Below are positions 26,882-34,493 of a DNA stretch of 64,000 nucleotides, piece by piece. The DNA is from Bradyrhizobium oligotrophicum S58. Lineage in GTDB: Bacteria; Pseudomonadota; Alphaproteobacteria; Rhizobiales; Xanthobacteraceae. The translations under genes were made by a program, and so were the position numbers. Location of the stretch: assembly GCF_000344805.1 (NCBI RefSeq), contig NC_020453.1, forward strand, positions 5,861,001 to 5,925,000. Direction: 5' to 3'. Each line of letters begins with the position of its first letter. The first letter of the stretch is position 1. Under the pieces are notes generated by a model, which worked only from the letters and a program-made list of their open reading frames with translations, was not told where the DNA came from and did no database searches.

Positions 26882-27319
26882 TTGTCCAGCACCACATCGA
26901 CCTCCGACCTCGCGCCGCTGCGGCCCTCGCGGGCGCTCCGCATCGGCCTGTGGACCGCCCAGACCATGATCTTCCTGCTGTTCGGCTTCGCGGGCCTCAC
27001 GAAGCTGTTCACGCCGATCAAGGAGCTGGCGCAGATGATGCCGTGGACCGGCGAATATTCGGTCGCCTTCGTCCGCACCATCGGCCTGATCGATCTCGCA
27101 GGCGGCCTCGGCATCCTGCTGCCGTCGCTCACGCGCATCATGCCGCGCCTGACCGTGCTCGCCGCGCTCGGCTGCGTGACGCTGCAGGTCTTCGCCATCA
27201 TGTTCCACGTCTCGCGCGGCGAGGCCGTGGTGACACCGCTCAATCTGGTCCTGCTGGCACTGTCGCTGTTCGTGCTGTGGGGGCGCAACACCAAGGCGCC
27301 GATCCTGCCGCGCAGCTGA
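26882..27319 (+). CDS. DoxX-family membrane protein
   Basis: 145 residues with four hydrophobic helices; KLFTP after the first helix and a second-helix GLIDLAGGLGILLP are typical of DoxX/DoxD-like proteins. Some relatives take part in thiosulfate or quinone redox chemistry (DoxDA in Acidianus) and others associate with oxidoreductases. The start is a TTG with GGAG (26870-26873) 8 nt upstream; no ATG fits the N-terminus. First gene of a three-gene operon with DsrE-like and thioredoxin-like exported proteins, divergent from LysR. Confidence 0.82.
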   Translation: MSSTTSTSDLAPLRPSRALRIGLWTAQTMIFLLFGFAGLTKLFTPIKELAQMMPWTGEYSVAFVRTIGLIDLAGGLGILLPSLTRIMPRLTVLAALGCVTLQVFAIMFHVSRGEAVVTPLNLVLLALSLFVLWGRNTKAPILPRS

Positions 27320-27383
27320 CCGGACAATCGCCGGCCTTGGAATAGCCACGGCCGGCGGCTTCCCTTGCGACAAGGACGCAGTG

Positions 27384-27848
27384 ATGAGCGAACCCGTTCA
27401 AGATCTGTCGCGGCGCGGCTTCCTGGCTGGCGCGACGGCCCTCGGCGCACCAGCCCCCGCCGTGCCGGCCGTCGTCCAGCGGCGCGCCGGCATCGTCATT
27501 CTGATCGACAGCAATGAGCCGCATGTGATGGGTCACGCCATCAGCTATTCGGGCAATCTGACGCGACACTTTGCCGGTCTCGGACAGACCCCGCCAATCG
27601 AGGTCGTCGCCAACGGCCAGGGCATCGAGGTGTTTCGCGCCGACAAATCGCCGCTGAAGGAGCCGCTCGCCGCACTGCGCCAGATGTATCCGAATGTCGG
27701 CTTCAGCATGTGCGCGTCGTCGAAATCGATCGCGGAGAGCAAGGAAAATCTCATGATACAGCTGATCGACGGTGCCAGCCTGGTGCCGTTCGGGGTCGGC
27801 CGCGTCGTCGAGTTGCAGCGTAAAGGCTGGGCCTACATTCATGGCTGA
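27384..27848 (+). CDS. Tat-exported DsrE-family protein
   Basis: 154 residues. A twin-arginine leader (LSRRGFLAGATALGAPAPAVPA, about 8-29) precedes a DsrE/DsrF-like domain (about 35-150). The domain keeps one conserved-position cysteine, C110 in GFSMCASSKS, and ends VVELQRKGWAYIHG, characteristic of the single-domain DsrE-like family. Cytosolic DsrE/TusD proteins carry persulfide on that Cys; this one is predicted periplasmic. AAGGA lies 7 nt before ATG 27384 (GTG 27381 also in frame). It overlaps the thioredoxin gene by 8 nt. Confidence 0.82.
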   Translation: MSEPVQDLSRRGFLAGATALGAPAPAVPAVVQRRAGIVILIDSNEPHVMGHAISYSGNLTRHFAGLGQTPPIEVVANGQGIEVFRADKSPLKEPLAALRQMYPNVGFSMCASSKSIAESKENLMIQLIDGASLVPFGVGRVVELQRKGWAYIHG

Positions 27849-28446
27849 CGAAGATGGTCTCCGGACGCGGCGTCGCCTGCTGGGGCAGGGCCTCGCGCTT
27901 GGCACTGGCCTGCTGCTGTCGGGCCGGGCCCGCGCGCAACAGCCGGATCCTCCGCGGCTCGACTCCGGCCGCAGCCAGTTCATCCTGGTGCGCCCACGAA
28001 CAGCCGTGGCGCCGCTGCGGCTGCAGGACATGAGCGGCAAGGACGCCACGCTCGCGCCGAAACCGGGTCACGTGACCCTGGTCAATTTCTGGGCCACCTG
28101 GTGCCCTGCCTGCAAGACCGATCTGCCGACCTTGGCCGCGCTCGAACGCACGCCGCTCCAGCGCCTCGACGTCTGGACCATCTGCGCGGACCGCCGCGAC
28201 ATCAGGACCATCCGCCGCTACGCCCAGCAGGTCACGATGCCCCGCGCCTCCTTTGCCGATCCGCATGCGCAGGCGACGAATCCGACCAATCCCGATGCGT
28301 CCGCTTTCGCGCTGCCCGCGATGCCGATCACCTATCTGATCGGGACCGGCGGCCTGATCGAGGGCTACATCACCGGCGCGCCCGAGTGGCTATCGCCGCC
28401 CGGCCAGGCCCTGCTCCGCTATTATCTCGACCTGCCCGCCGCGTGA
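27841..28446 (+). CDS. Exported TlpA/SoxW-like thioredoxin
   Basis: 201 residues: leader with TRRRLLGQGLALGTGLLLSG (residues 9-28, Tat-like) then a TlpA/ResA thioredoxin fold with redox motif WCPAC (C88, C91) in NFWATWCPACKTDLPTL and the cis-Pro loop at MPITY. It would reduce disulfides or persulfides in the periplasm. Its overlap with the DsrE gene suggests the two act together, for example reducing the DsrE persulfide. SoxW of Sox systems is a comparable thioredoxin. ATG 27841 is chosen from the leader. A hairpin follows at 28466-28484. Confidence 0.88.
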   Translation: MADEDGLRTRRRLLGQGLALGTGLLLSGRARAQQPDPPRLDSGRSQFILVRPRTAVAPLRLQDMSGKDATLAPKPGHVTLVNFWATWCPACKTDLPTLAALERTPLQRLDVWTICADRRDIRTIRRYAQQVTMPRASFADPHAQATNPTNPDASAFALPAMPITYLIGTGGLIEGYITGAPEWLSPPGQALLRYYLDLPAA

Positions 28447-28465
28447 CCGCTGCGAGAACGCAGAA

Positions 28466-28484
28466 CCGGCGGCCATGCCGCCGG
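28466..28484. terminator. Hairpin between convergent genes, probable terminator
   Basis: CCGGCGGC (28466-28473) and GCCGCCGG (28477-28484) pair perfectly around a CAT loop, between the thioredoxin stop and the NCS2 permease stop. On the plus strand a T-rich stretch (TCTTCTTCATTCCT) follows. Confidence 0.55.
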
Positions 28485-28512
28485 CTCGCCTCTTCTTCAT
28501 TCCTGTCCGCAG

Positions 28513-30156
28513 CTATTCCGCCGGCGCTGCATGCATCTCCGCGTGCGGGACATAGCTTTCGGACATGCCGAGCCGTCCCAGTGCAAACAGGCCGCCCGCG
28601 ACCACGACGTAGGCCAGGGCCACTGCGGGCGTCACGCCGAACCCGACCGCTTCGCCGTGCATGAAGCCGAAGAACGTCATGACGGCACCGGCGAGCGCAA
28701 AGGCTGCCGCCTTGGTGAAGTCGCGCTCGATGACGAACACGCCGATCGCGCCGAGCACGAGGCCGGCGAGGATCGAGCCGCCCCCCATGACTTCGAGCCC
28801 GTGATAGAGCACGCCCTGCTGCGGCAGCGCGGCGATCGCGGCGGTCTTGACCGCATCCGCCTTGTCGGCCGCCATGCCGCCGACCGCTTGTGCCGCCGTC
28901 ATCGTCGAGGCCAGCATGGTGTCGATCTGCAGCTTGGCCCAGGCGGCGAGATGCGGCGTGAACGCGAGCACGATCGCCGGCGCATGCTTGACCGGCGTGG
29001 TCTGGAACGCCTGCGCGCCGATCAGCATGCCGATGTAGAGCAGGATCGGCGAGATCGCGACCACCGGCACCAGCGCCAGCAGCACAGAGATGATGCCGAG
29101 CCAGGACAGCACGATCACCATCACACCGGTCGCCGCCGAGTAGCCGATGCGGCCGCCCATCGCCTTCCAGCCGGGATGGCCGATATAGACGGCGTTGATG
29201 AAGGGGTTGCCCATCATGCAACCGATCAGGCTGACGATGCCGTCGGCGGTCAGCACGCGCGTGGTCGGATATTCGTCGCCCGCGGCTTCCGCGCTCTCGA
29301 CATTGTCCATCGCCTCGACGAGGTCGTAGATGCCGAATGGAATCGCCGTCACCAGGATGATGCCGAGATATTCGAAGCCGGAGAACACGGTGCCCACGGC
29401 CGGCAGCGGCACCGAGAAGCCGAAGCTCGCAAAGGCATCACCGACGCCCTTGACGCTGAGACCGCCGAGACCGAGGCCGAACAGGTTCGAGCCCCAGGCG
29501 ATGATCATGCCCACCGCGATCGCCACGAGACCTGCCGGCAGCCCCTTCGGATATTTCACGCCGCCGAACCAGCTGACCAGGATGATCGCGAAGCAGACGA
29601 GGCCGATCTGCGGCGTCATGTACATTTCGAGTGCCGGTCGCATCGAGATGAAGGTGACGGAGACGCCGGCGAGCGTGCCGAGCAGCGCCGCGCGCGGCGT
29701 GATCTTGCGGATGAACGGCGCGATGAAGCCGCCGATCATCAGGATGAAGCTCTGGAAGAACACCCAGACCAGGCCGGCCGACCAGCCCTTCAGGGGATCG
29801 CCAGTCTTGAGCGTGATCGGCAGCATGATCACGAAGGTGACGATGAACATGTGCGGCACGCTGACGCCGGAGGGCAGCGCGCAGACGTCTGTGCGTCCGG
29901 TCTTCTGTGCCAGGCGGTAGGCGAGGAAGGCGTAGTAGAACGTCGACAGGCACATCATCAGGCCGAGCGCCGGCAGGATACGGCCGAACACCAGGCTGTC
30001 CGGCATCTTCAGCACGAAGCGCAACAGCCCGGTAAGGACGAGCATGTTGACGAGAATGTTGGTGCCGAAACCGAAGAATGCGTTCCAGTCGCCTGGTGTC
30101 CAGAGCACCGGCTTGAAATCCGCTTTGACCGAGCCTGCCGTCCCGCTTCCGCTCAT
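28513..30156 (-). CDS. NCS2-type (xanthine/uracil/AzgA-like) permease
   Basis: 547 residues with 12-14 hydrophobic segments, an integral proton-coupled transporter of nucleobases or related ureides. Family features: FGFGTNILVNMLVLTGLLRFVL at the N-terminus, GIYDLVEAMDNVESAEAAGD, and the conserved middle helices with NPFINAVYIGHPGWKAMG. A GGGGAG site precedes the ATG. It is the second gene of an operon, 66 nt behind the cysteine hydrolase at 30223, so it may import the hydrolase substrate (biuret, a ureide or a pyrimidine breakdown product) rather than a purine. Confidence 0.85.
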   Translation of the reverse strand: MSGSGTAGSVKADFKPVLWTPGDWNAFFGFGTNILVNMLVLTGLLRFVLKMPDSLVFGRILPALGLMMCLSTFYYAFLAYRLAQKTGRTDVCALPSGVSVPHMFIVTFVIMLPITLKTGDPLKGWSAGLVWVFFQSFILMIGGFIAPFIRKITPRAALLGTLAGVSVTFISMRPALEMYMTPQIGLVCFAIILVSWFGGVKYPKGLPAGLVAIAVGMIIAWGSNLFGLGLGGLSVKGVGDAFASFGFSVPLPAVGTVFSGFEYLGIILVTAIPFGIYDLVEAMDNVESAEAAGDEYPTTRVLTADGIVSLIGCMMGNPFINAVYIGHPGWKAMGGRIGYSAATGVMVIVLSWLGIISVLLALVPVVAISPILLYIGMLIGAQAFQTTPVKHAPAIVLAFTPHLAAWAKLQIDTMLASTMTAAQAVGGMAADKADAVKTAAIAALPQQGVLYHGLEVMGGGSILAGLVLGAIGVFVIERDFTKAAAFALAGAVMTFFGFMHGEAVGFGVTPAVALAYVVVAGGLFALGRLGMSESYVPHAEMHAAPAE

Positions 30157-30222
30157 CGCCTTGCTCCCCTTGTGATTAAGCGCTCAACGTCTCCGAACTC
30201 ACGATCAAGAACTCACTCACGA

Positions 30223-30930
30223 CTACGAACTCATGGCTTCGAGAACCGCGGCGGACGGCGCGACCCAGCCGAAAATGCCGCCTTGGGCCTTGATCATCCT
30301 CAGGCCCATCTCGTGGAATTCCGGGAAGTAGGATGCACAGCCGTCCGAGATCACGACGCAGCGATAGCCGCGGTCGTTGGCCTCGCGCACCGTCGTGTTG
30401 ACGCAGACCTCGGTGGTGACGCCGCACACCAGCAGGTTGGCGATGCCGTGCTGCTTCAGGATGTTGCCGAGTTCGGTGGCGTAGAACGCTCCCTTGCCGG
30501 GCTTGTCGATCACGACCTCGCCCTCGGCGGGATACAGCGCCGGAATGATGTCGTGGCCGGGTTCGCCGCGAATGAGAATGCGCCCCATCGGGCCGGGATC
30601 GCCGATGCGCAAGGACGGCGCGCCGCGCTCGACCTTGGCGGGCGGCGCATCCGAGAGATCCGGCTTGTGGCCTTCGCGGGTGTGCACGACGAGCATGCCC
30701 ATATCGCGGGCGGCCGCCAGCACGTTGGCGATCGGCGCGACCGCACGCGCGAGCTGCGACACGTCGTTGCCGAGCGTCTCGCCGAAGCCGCCCGGCTCCA
30801 TGAAGTCGCGCTGCATGTCGATGATGACGAGCGCGGTCGCGGCGAGATCGAGCGTGATCGGCTCCGGCTCGGCTGTGATCGTCGCGGTTGCCGATGCAGA
30901 TACAGATGGGTTCGCAGATGGGTTCGCCAT
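30223..30930 (-). CDS. Isochorismatase-family cysteine hydrolase, biuret-hydrolase-like
   Basis: 235 residues. The Cys-hydrolase triad is visible as D38 (VIIDMQRDF), K143 (IDKPGKGAF) and C176 ([11 protein letters not shown]). Length, triad spacing and surrounding motifs ([25 protein letters not shown]) are close to biuret amidohydrolase of Rhizobium as I recall it; related enzymes cleave ureidoacrylate or other carbamoylated amines. The product would be allophanate plus ammonia if biuret is the substrate. GGGAGG precedes the start. Operon with the NCS2 permease. N-terminal 25 residues are low-complexity Ser/Ala/Thr. Confidence 0.82.
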   Translation of the reverse strand: MANPSANPSVSASATATITAEPEPITLDLAATALVIIDMQRDFMEPGGFGETLGNDVSQLARAVAPIANVLAAARDMGMLVVHTREGHKPDLSDAPPAKVERGAPSLRIGDPGPMGRILIRGEPGHDIIPALYPAEGEVVIDKPGKGAFYATELGNILKQHGIANLLVCGVTTEVCVNTTVREANDRGYRCVVISDGCASYFPEFHEMGLRMIKAQGGIFGWVAPSAAVLEAMSS

Positions 30931-31242
30931 ATCAGCCGCTGCCTCCCGCGAGAATGCGTCGCAACAGACGAAGCAAGCGCTATGCCATTGTGTACAATCG
31001 GGCGCGGCGCGATGGAGGTGACGAAGTCATAACTAATTCAACGGCTTGAAAGGATGCCTGAAACTGCTCGGTTGCTGGGCAGTGGCCAGGGAGGCCGTCT
31101 CAGCTCATTTCTTGAGCGGCCATTGCATGCAACGATCAACATGCTGCACGCCCATGAACCAACGAGAGAGGCCGTGACGTCCCGTCCATATCGCCGGAAC
31201 GTTGAACCACGCTTTGCGCCCAGCAGGCGCCACGACAACGGT
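30931..31242. other. Upstream region of the hydrolase-permease operon
   Basis: No gene. ATTGT-GT-ACAAT at 30987-30998, 57 bp upstream of the hydrolase ATG, is an inverted repeat of the form bound by many GntR/FCD regulators, although no such regulator gene adjoins. Nothing else recognisable until the repeat at 31243. Confidence 0.45.
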
Positions 31243-31343
31243 GTCATTCCGGGGCGCTCGCAGGACGAGTCCGGAATCCATCTGATCACGCGACCCGTTG
31301 TGGGATGGATTCAGGGCTCATGCTGCGCACGCCCCGGAATGAC
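31243..31343. repeat. 101-bp element with perfect 14-bp terminal inverted repeats
   Basis: GTCATTCCGGGGCG (31243-31256) is exactly repeated in inverse at 31330-31343, with a second nested pair GAATCCATC / GATGGATTC inside. This is one of the palindromic intergenic families common in Bradyrhizobium and relatives; the folded form is a long hairpin. No transposase is near. Confidence 0.75.
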
Positions 31344-31429
31344 CGAGGAGAGATTTCCGGAGATCAACACGCCGGACGATGAGGCCAGCCTGCCCACGAT
31401 TTTACTTCTGAAAAAAATAAATATCTTGC

Positions 31430-31900
31430 GCTTTTACGGAAATCATGATTGTCTATGCGCATCCCGCCTCACTGCGGAGGGGCGTTGCGCGCGATCGTCA
31501 CGACACGCGAGGCGGGATGCGATGGCCGCGAGAGATCGCAGCATTCTCTTCGACGAGGGTGCGGACGAACGATCGCTGCGGACGTGAAGTCGCAGCGTCC
31601 TGATACCCCGACGCTGGTATCAACCTGGCGCAATGCTAACGCATTGCGTGGGGGATGGTGGCCAACAAGCCCGGCGCGCCAGGGAGACTGCGTATAAGCG
31701 TGAAGACCATCGCGCAGGGAATGCCGGTTACGGCTGCACCTGTGGTACCTGCCGCCTGCATTTTTTTCGCAGGCGGGCCATGGGTGAGGCCTTCACCCGG
31801 CATTCCCTGCGCCCTCTGCATAATTTGCGAGGGACGAACTGATCGCACCTCGGGCGCAACGCGCCGCGAGAACGCGCTGACATGTCCTTTGCTGTTTGAG
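31430..31900 (+). repeat. Dispersed non-coding repeat, Bradyrhizobium type
   Basis: About 470 bp without a credible gene. It starts in an unusually AT-rich patch (near 31400-31440) and contains an inverted repeat around 31470-31520 (GCATCCCGCCTC and GAGGCGGGATGC). A perfect 8-bp hairpin, CCGCCTGC / GCAGGCGG (31752-31776), has a T-rich loop. Frames such as MVANKPGAPGRLR are ones I recall seeing annotated repeatedly as tiny hypothetical proteins in Bradyrhizobium, which suggests a multicopy element. The copy number cannot be judged from this window. Confidence 0.5.
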
Positions 31901-31924
31901 CCGTGAATCCGCCCCACCCGAACT

Positions 31925-32076
31925 CGTCGTCCCGGACAAGCCATGACGCGCGTCAGCGCGGCATGGCGCCGATCCGGGACCCATACGCCGCAGCAGTCAT
32001 AAAGGGCAAAATGCCAATGACCCGCCTGCCCCAAACCGCTCCCTGGGGGTGGGTCCCCGCGTTCGCGGAGACGACA
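31925..32076. repeat. Degenerate palindromic intergenic repeat
   Basis: Starts CGTCGTCCCGG and ends GGAGACGAC (8 of 10 terminal bases pair), with internal GATCCGGGACCCAT and GGGGTGGGTCCCCG. It looks like another member of the short palindromic families and lies just downstream of the HtrA-like gene stop. Confidence 0.45.
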
Positions 32077-32113
32077 ACCGAGGTCATGGCGACAGCTCAG
32101 CGTCCCAGGGAGA

Positions 32114-33160
32114 TCACGACGCCTGCCTTGCCGCCGGCTTGCGCTCCACGGGATCAATGTCGATGCCGCGCAACCGTCCCAGCCGCAGCACGTCCATCGC
32201 CAGCGTGCGGCCGATGCGGTCGCGATCCAGCACGCGGATCAGATCGTCGACGCCGTTGATGTCGACGCCGTCCAGCCTGATGACGACGTCGCCCGGCAGC
32301 AGACCGGCGCGTCCTGCCGGTCCGTCCGGCTCGATCTGCATCAACAGCGCGCCCATCTTGTTGTCGACGCCGGCCAGCACCGCATGACGCCGCGGCACCG
32401 GCGCGGTCTGACCGGAGACGCCGATATAGGCGCGGCGGACATAGCCGTGGCGGATGATTTCCGACAGCACGAACTGCGCGGTGTTGCTGGCGACCGCAAA
32501 GCAGATGCCCTGCGCGCCCTGGATGATGGCCGTGTTGATGCCGATCACCTCGGCGGCCGACGACACCAGCGCGCCGCCGGAATTGCCGGGGTTGAGCGCG
32601 GCATCGGTCTGGATCACGTCCTCGATCATGCGGCCCGAGACCGAACGGATCGAGCGGCCCAGCGCCGAGACGACACCTGCGGTCACGGTCGATTCGAAGC
32701 CGAGCGGATTGCCGATCGCGACCACGAGCTGGCCGCGGCGCAGGCTCTTGGAATTGCCGAGCGCCGCATAGCGCAGGTCGCGCGCATGGTTGGCACGCAG
32801 CAGAGCGAGATCGGTGTCGGGATCGACGCCGAGCACCTGCGCATCGGTGACGACGCCCTCGACGTCGCGCAGCCGGATGCTCCTGGAGGTGCCGACCACA
32901 TGGCTGTTGGTCAGCACGAGCCCGTCGGGCGAGATCACGATGCCCGAGCCGAGGCCGCCGCGCTCGCCGCGGGAGCCTGCGGTCGAGCCGGCTTTGGGCC
33001 CGGTCTCGACGCGCACGACGGCCGGCCCGACGCGCTCGGTGACGTCGATGACGGCATTGGAATAGGCATCGAGCAGCGCCCGGTCATCGGCCGGGGCAGC
33101 AGACGACGCTTGCGCCGGCGACAGCGCGTCGCCGGCGAGATCTGAGGTAAAGTCCAACAT
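32114..33160 (-). CDS. HtrA/DegP-like trypsin-family protease with PDZ domain, no signal peptide
   Basis: 348 residues: S1C protease domain (about 35-235) with the full triad H87 (TNSHVV), D117 (DTDLALLR) and S194 (NPGNSGGAL), then one PDZ domain (about 245-335; LMQIEPDGPAGRAGLLPGDVVIRLDGV). HtrA proteins degrade or refold damaged periplasmic proteins, but this one starts MLDFTSDLAGDALSP with no leader or membrane anchor, so it may be cytosolic or the start may be misjudged. It follows the cytochrome gene by 67 nt on the same strand. Confidence 0.88.
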   Translation of the reverse strand: MLDFTSDLAGDALSPAQASSAAPADDRALLDAYSNAVIDVTERVGPAVVRVETGPKAGSTAGSRGERGGLGSGIVISPDGLVLTNSHVVGTSRSIRLRDVEGVVTDAQVLGVDPDTDLALLRANHARDLRYAALGNSKSLRRGQLVVAIGNPLGFESTVTAGVVSALGRSIRSVSGRMIEDVIQTDAALNPGNSGGALVSSAAEVIGINTAIIQGAQGICFAVASNTAQFVLSEIIRHGYVRRAYIGVSGQTAPVPRRHAVLAGVDNKMGALLMQIEPDGPAGRAGLLPGDVVIRLDGVDINGVDDLIRVLDRDRIGRTLAMDVLRLGRLRGIDIDPVERKPAARQAS

Positions 33161-33227
33161 GGCGAAATTTCCTTCGCCTCGTCAGATGGGTAGCGGGCCG
33201 CTCCAGTGCAAGGCGGCCGCTCGGCCG

Positions 33228-34493
33228 CTAGTCGGCGGCTCCCGTCACCTTTGCGCGAATGGCCTTCACCGCGTCCGCCGTCACCGGAGCGGCTGCATTG
33301 CCCCAGCTGTTGCGGACGTAGGTCACGACCGCAGCGATCTGCTCGTCGCTGAGCCGGAAGCCGAAGGACGGCATCGTCGGGGCGGTCGGATGCGTCGCGG
33401 TTGCCGCGGCCTGTCCGCCAGTGATGACGACGTGGATCAGCGACGCCGGGTCGTCCTGGGTTGCGATCGTTGCACCCGCAAGCTTCGGGAATACGCGCGG
33501 GATGCCCTCGCCGCTGCGGACATGGCAGGCGGCGCAGGTGTCGACGAAGATCGCCTCGCCAACCTTCATGCGGCTGTCGCTGGCGGCAACGGGGGTCGGC
33601 GCCGGCGAGCCGGCCGCGCCCCGCTCCTTGAGGTACACCGCCATCGCCTTGAGGTCGGCGTCCGCCATCCTGGACGTCGAGTTCTCGACCACGTCCTTCA
33701 TCGGACCGGAGGCGAGGACGCCGCGCGCCTGCCCCGTCTTCAGATATTGCACGACCTCATCGACCGACCATTTGCCGAGCCCGGCCTGGGAGTCATTGGT
33801 GATGTTCGGCGCAGTCCAATGATCGACCACGCCGCCTTCGAAATGGCGGTCGTTCTTGTTGGCACCCAGCGCGTTCAGCGGCGTGTGGCAGGCGCCGCAA
33901 TGCCCGAGACCCTCGACCAGATAGGCGCCGCGATTGTATTCGTCCGATTTGGCGGGATCCGGCTTGAACTCGCCGGGAGTGAAGAACAGTGCGTTCCAGA
34001 CCGCCATCGAGGCCCGGATATTGAACGGAAACGGCAGCGTGCTGCGATTGACGCTGTTCGACACCGGCTCGAGCGAGCGCAGATAGGCGAAGATCGCGTC
34101 GGCGTCCGCGCGCGTCACCCGCGTGTAGTAAGGGTACGGCAATGCCGGATACAGCCGCGTGCCGTTCGGACGCCGGCCCTCGTGCAGGGCGCGAGCGAAA
34201 TCGTCCGCGCTCCAGCTGCCGATGCCGGTTGCATTGTCGGGCGTGATGTTCGGCGTCATGATGGCGCCGAACGGCGTCTGCAGCGCGAGGCCGCCGGCGA
34301 ACGGCGTGCCGTTCGGCGCGGTGTGACAGGCGACGCAGTCGCCCGCCGTGGCCAGCGCCTTGCCGCGGCCGATCTCGACGTAATTGTCGGAGTCCGCCAG
34401 CGCCGCGCTGGGCGCAGTGAGCAGAATCGCTGCAAGCAGATGACGCAGCCGGAGGCGATGGCCGACCCGAGTCTTGTTCATGATCGCGCTCAT
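33228..34493 (-). CDS. Trihaem cytochrome c subunit of a gluconate-dehydrogenase-type complex
   Basis: 421 residues: signal peptide (LRHLLAAILLTAPSAALADS), then three c-type haem motifs CVACH, CGACH and CAACH spaced like the cytochrome subunit of membrane-bound gluconate 2-dehydrogenase and alcohol dehydrogenase. It takes electrons from the flavoprotein subunit and reduces ubiquinone at the periplasmic face. The start at 34493 overlaps the flavoprotein stop by 4 nt (ATGA); ATG 34481 is an alternative. Third gene of the operon. Confidence 0.9.
   Translation of the reverse strand: MSAIMNKTRVGHRLRLRHLLAAILLTAPSAALADSDNYVEIGRGKALATAGDCVACHTAPNGTPFAGGLALQTPFGAIMTPNITPDNATGIGSWSADDFARALHEGRRPNGTRLYPALPYPYYTRVTRADADAIFAYLRSLEPVSNSVNRSTLPFPFNIRASMAVWNALFFTPGEFKPDPAKSDEYNRGAYLVEGLGHCGACHTPLNALGANKNDRHFEGGVVDHWTAPNITNDSQAGLGKWSVDEVVQYLKTGQARGVLASGPMKDVVENSTSRMADADLKAMAVYLKERGAAGSPAPTPVAASDSRMKVGEAIFVDTCAACHVRSGEGIPRVFPKLAGATIATQDDPASLIHVVITGGQAAATATHPTAPTMPSFGFRLSDEQIAAVVTYVRNSWGNAAAPVTADAVKAIRAKVTGAAD

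Noticed and set aside
28531..31032. 833-codon open frame on the plus strand
   Set aside because: Antisense to the NCS2 permease and hydrolase, which have clear family motifs and ribosome-binding sites.
31054..31587. 177-codon frame in the repeat island
   Set aside because: It runs through the palindromic element at 31243-31343 and shows no domain or ribosome-binding site.
31752..31776. Hairpin with T-rich loop as a terminator
   Set aside because: The T run is in the loop, not after the stem, and no gene ends here; it is part of the repeat.
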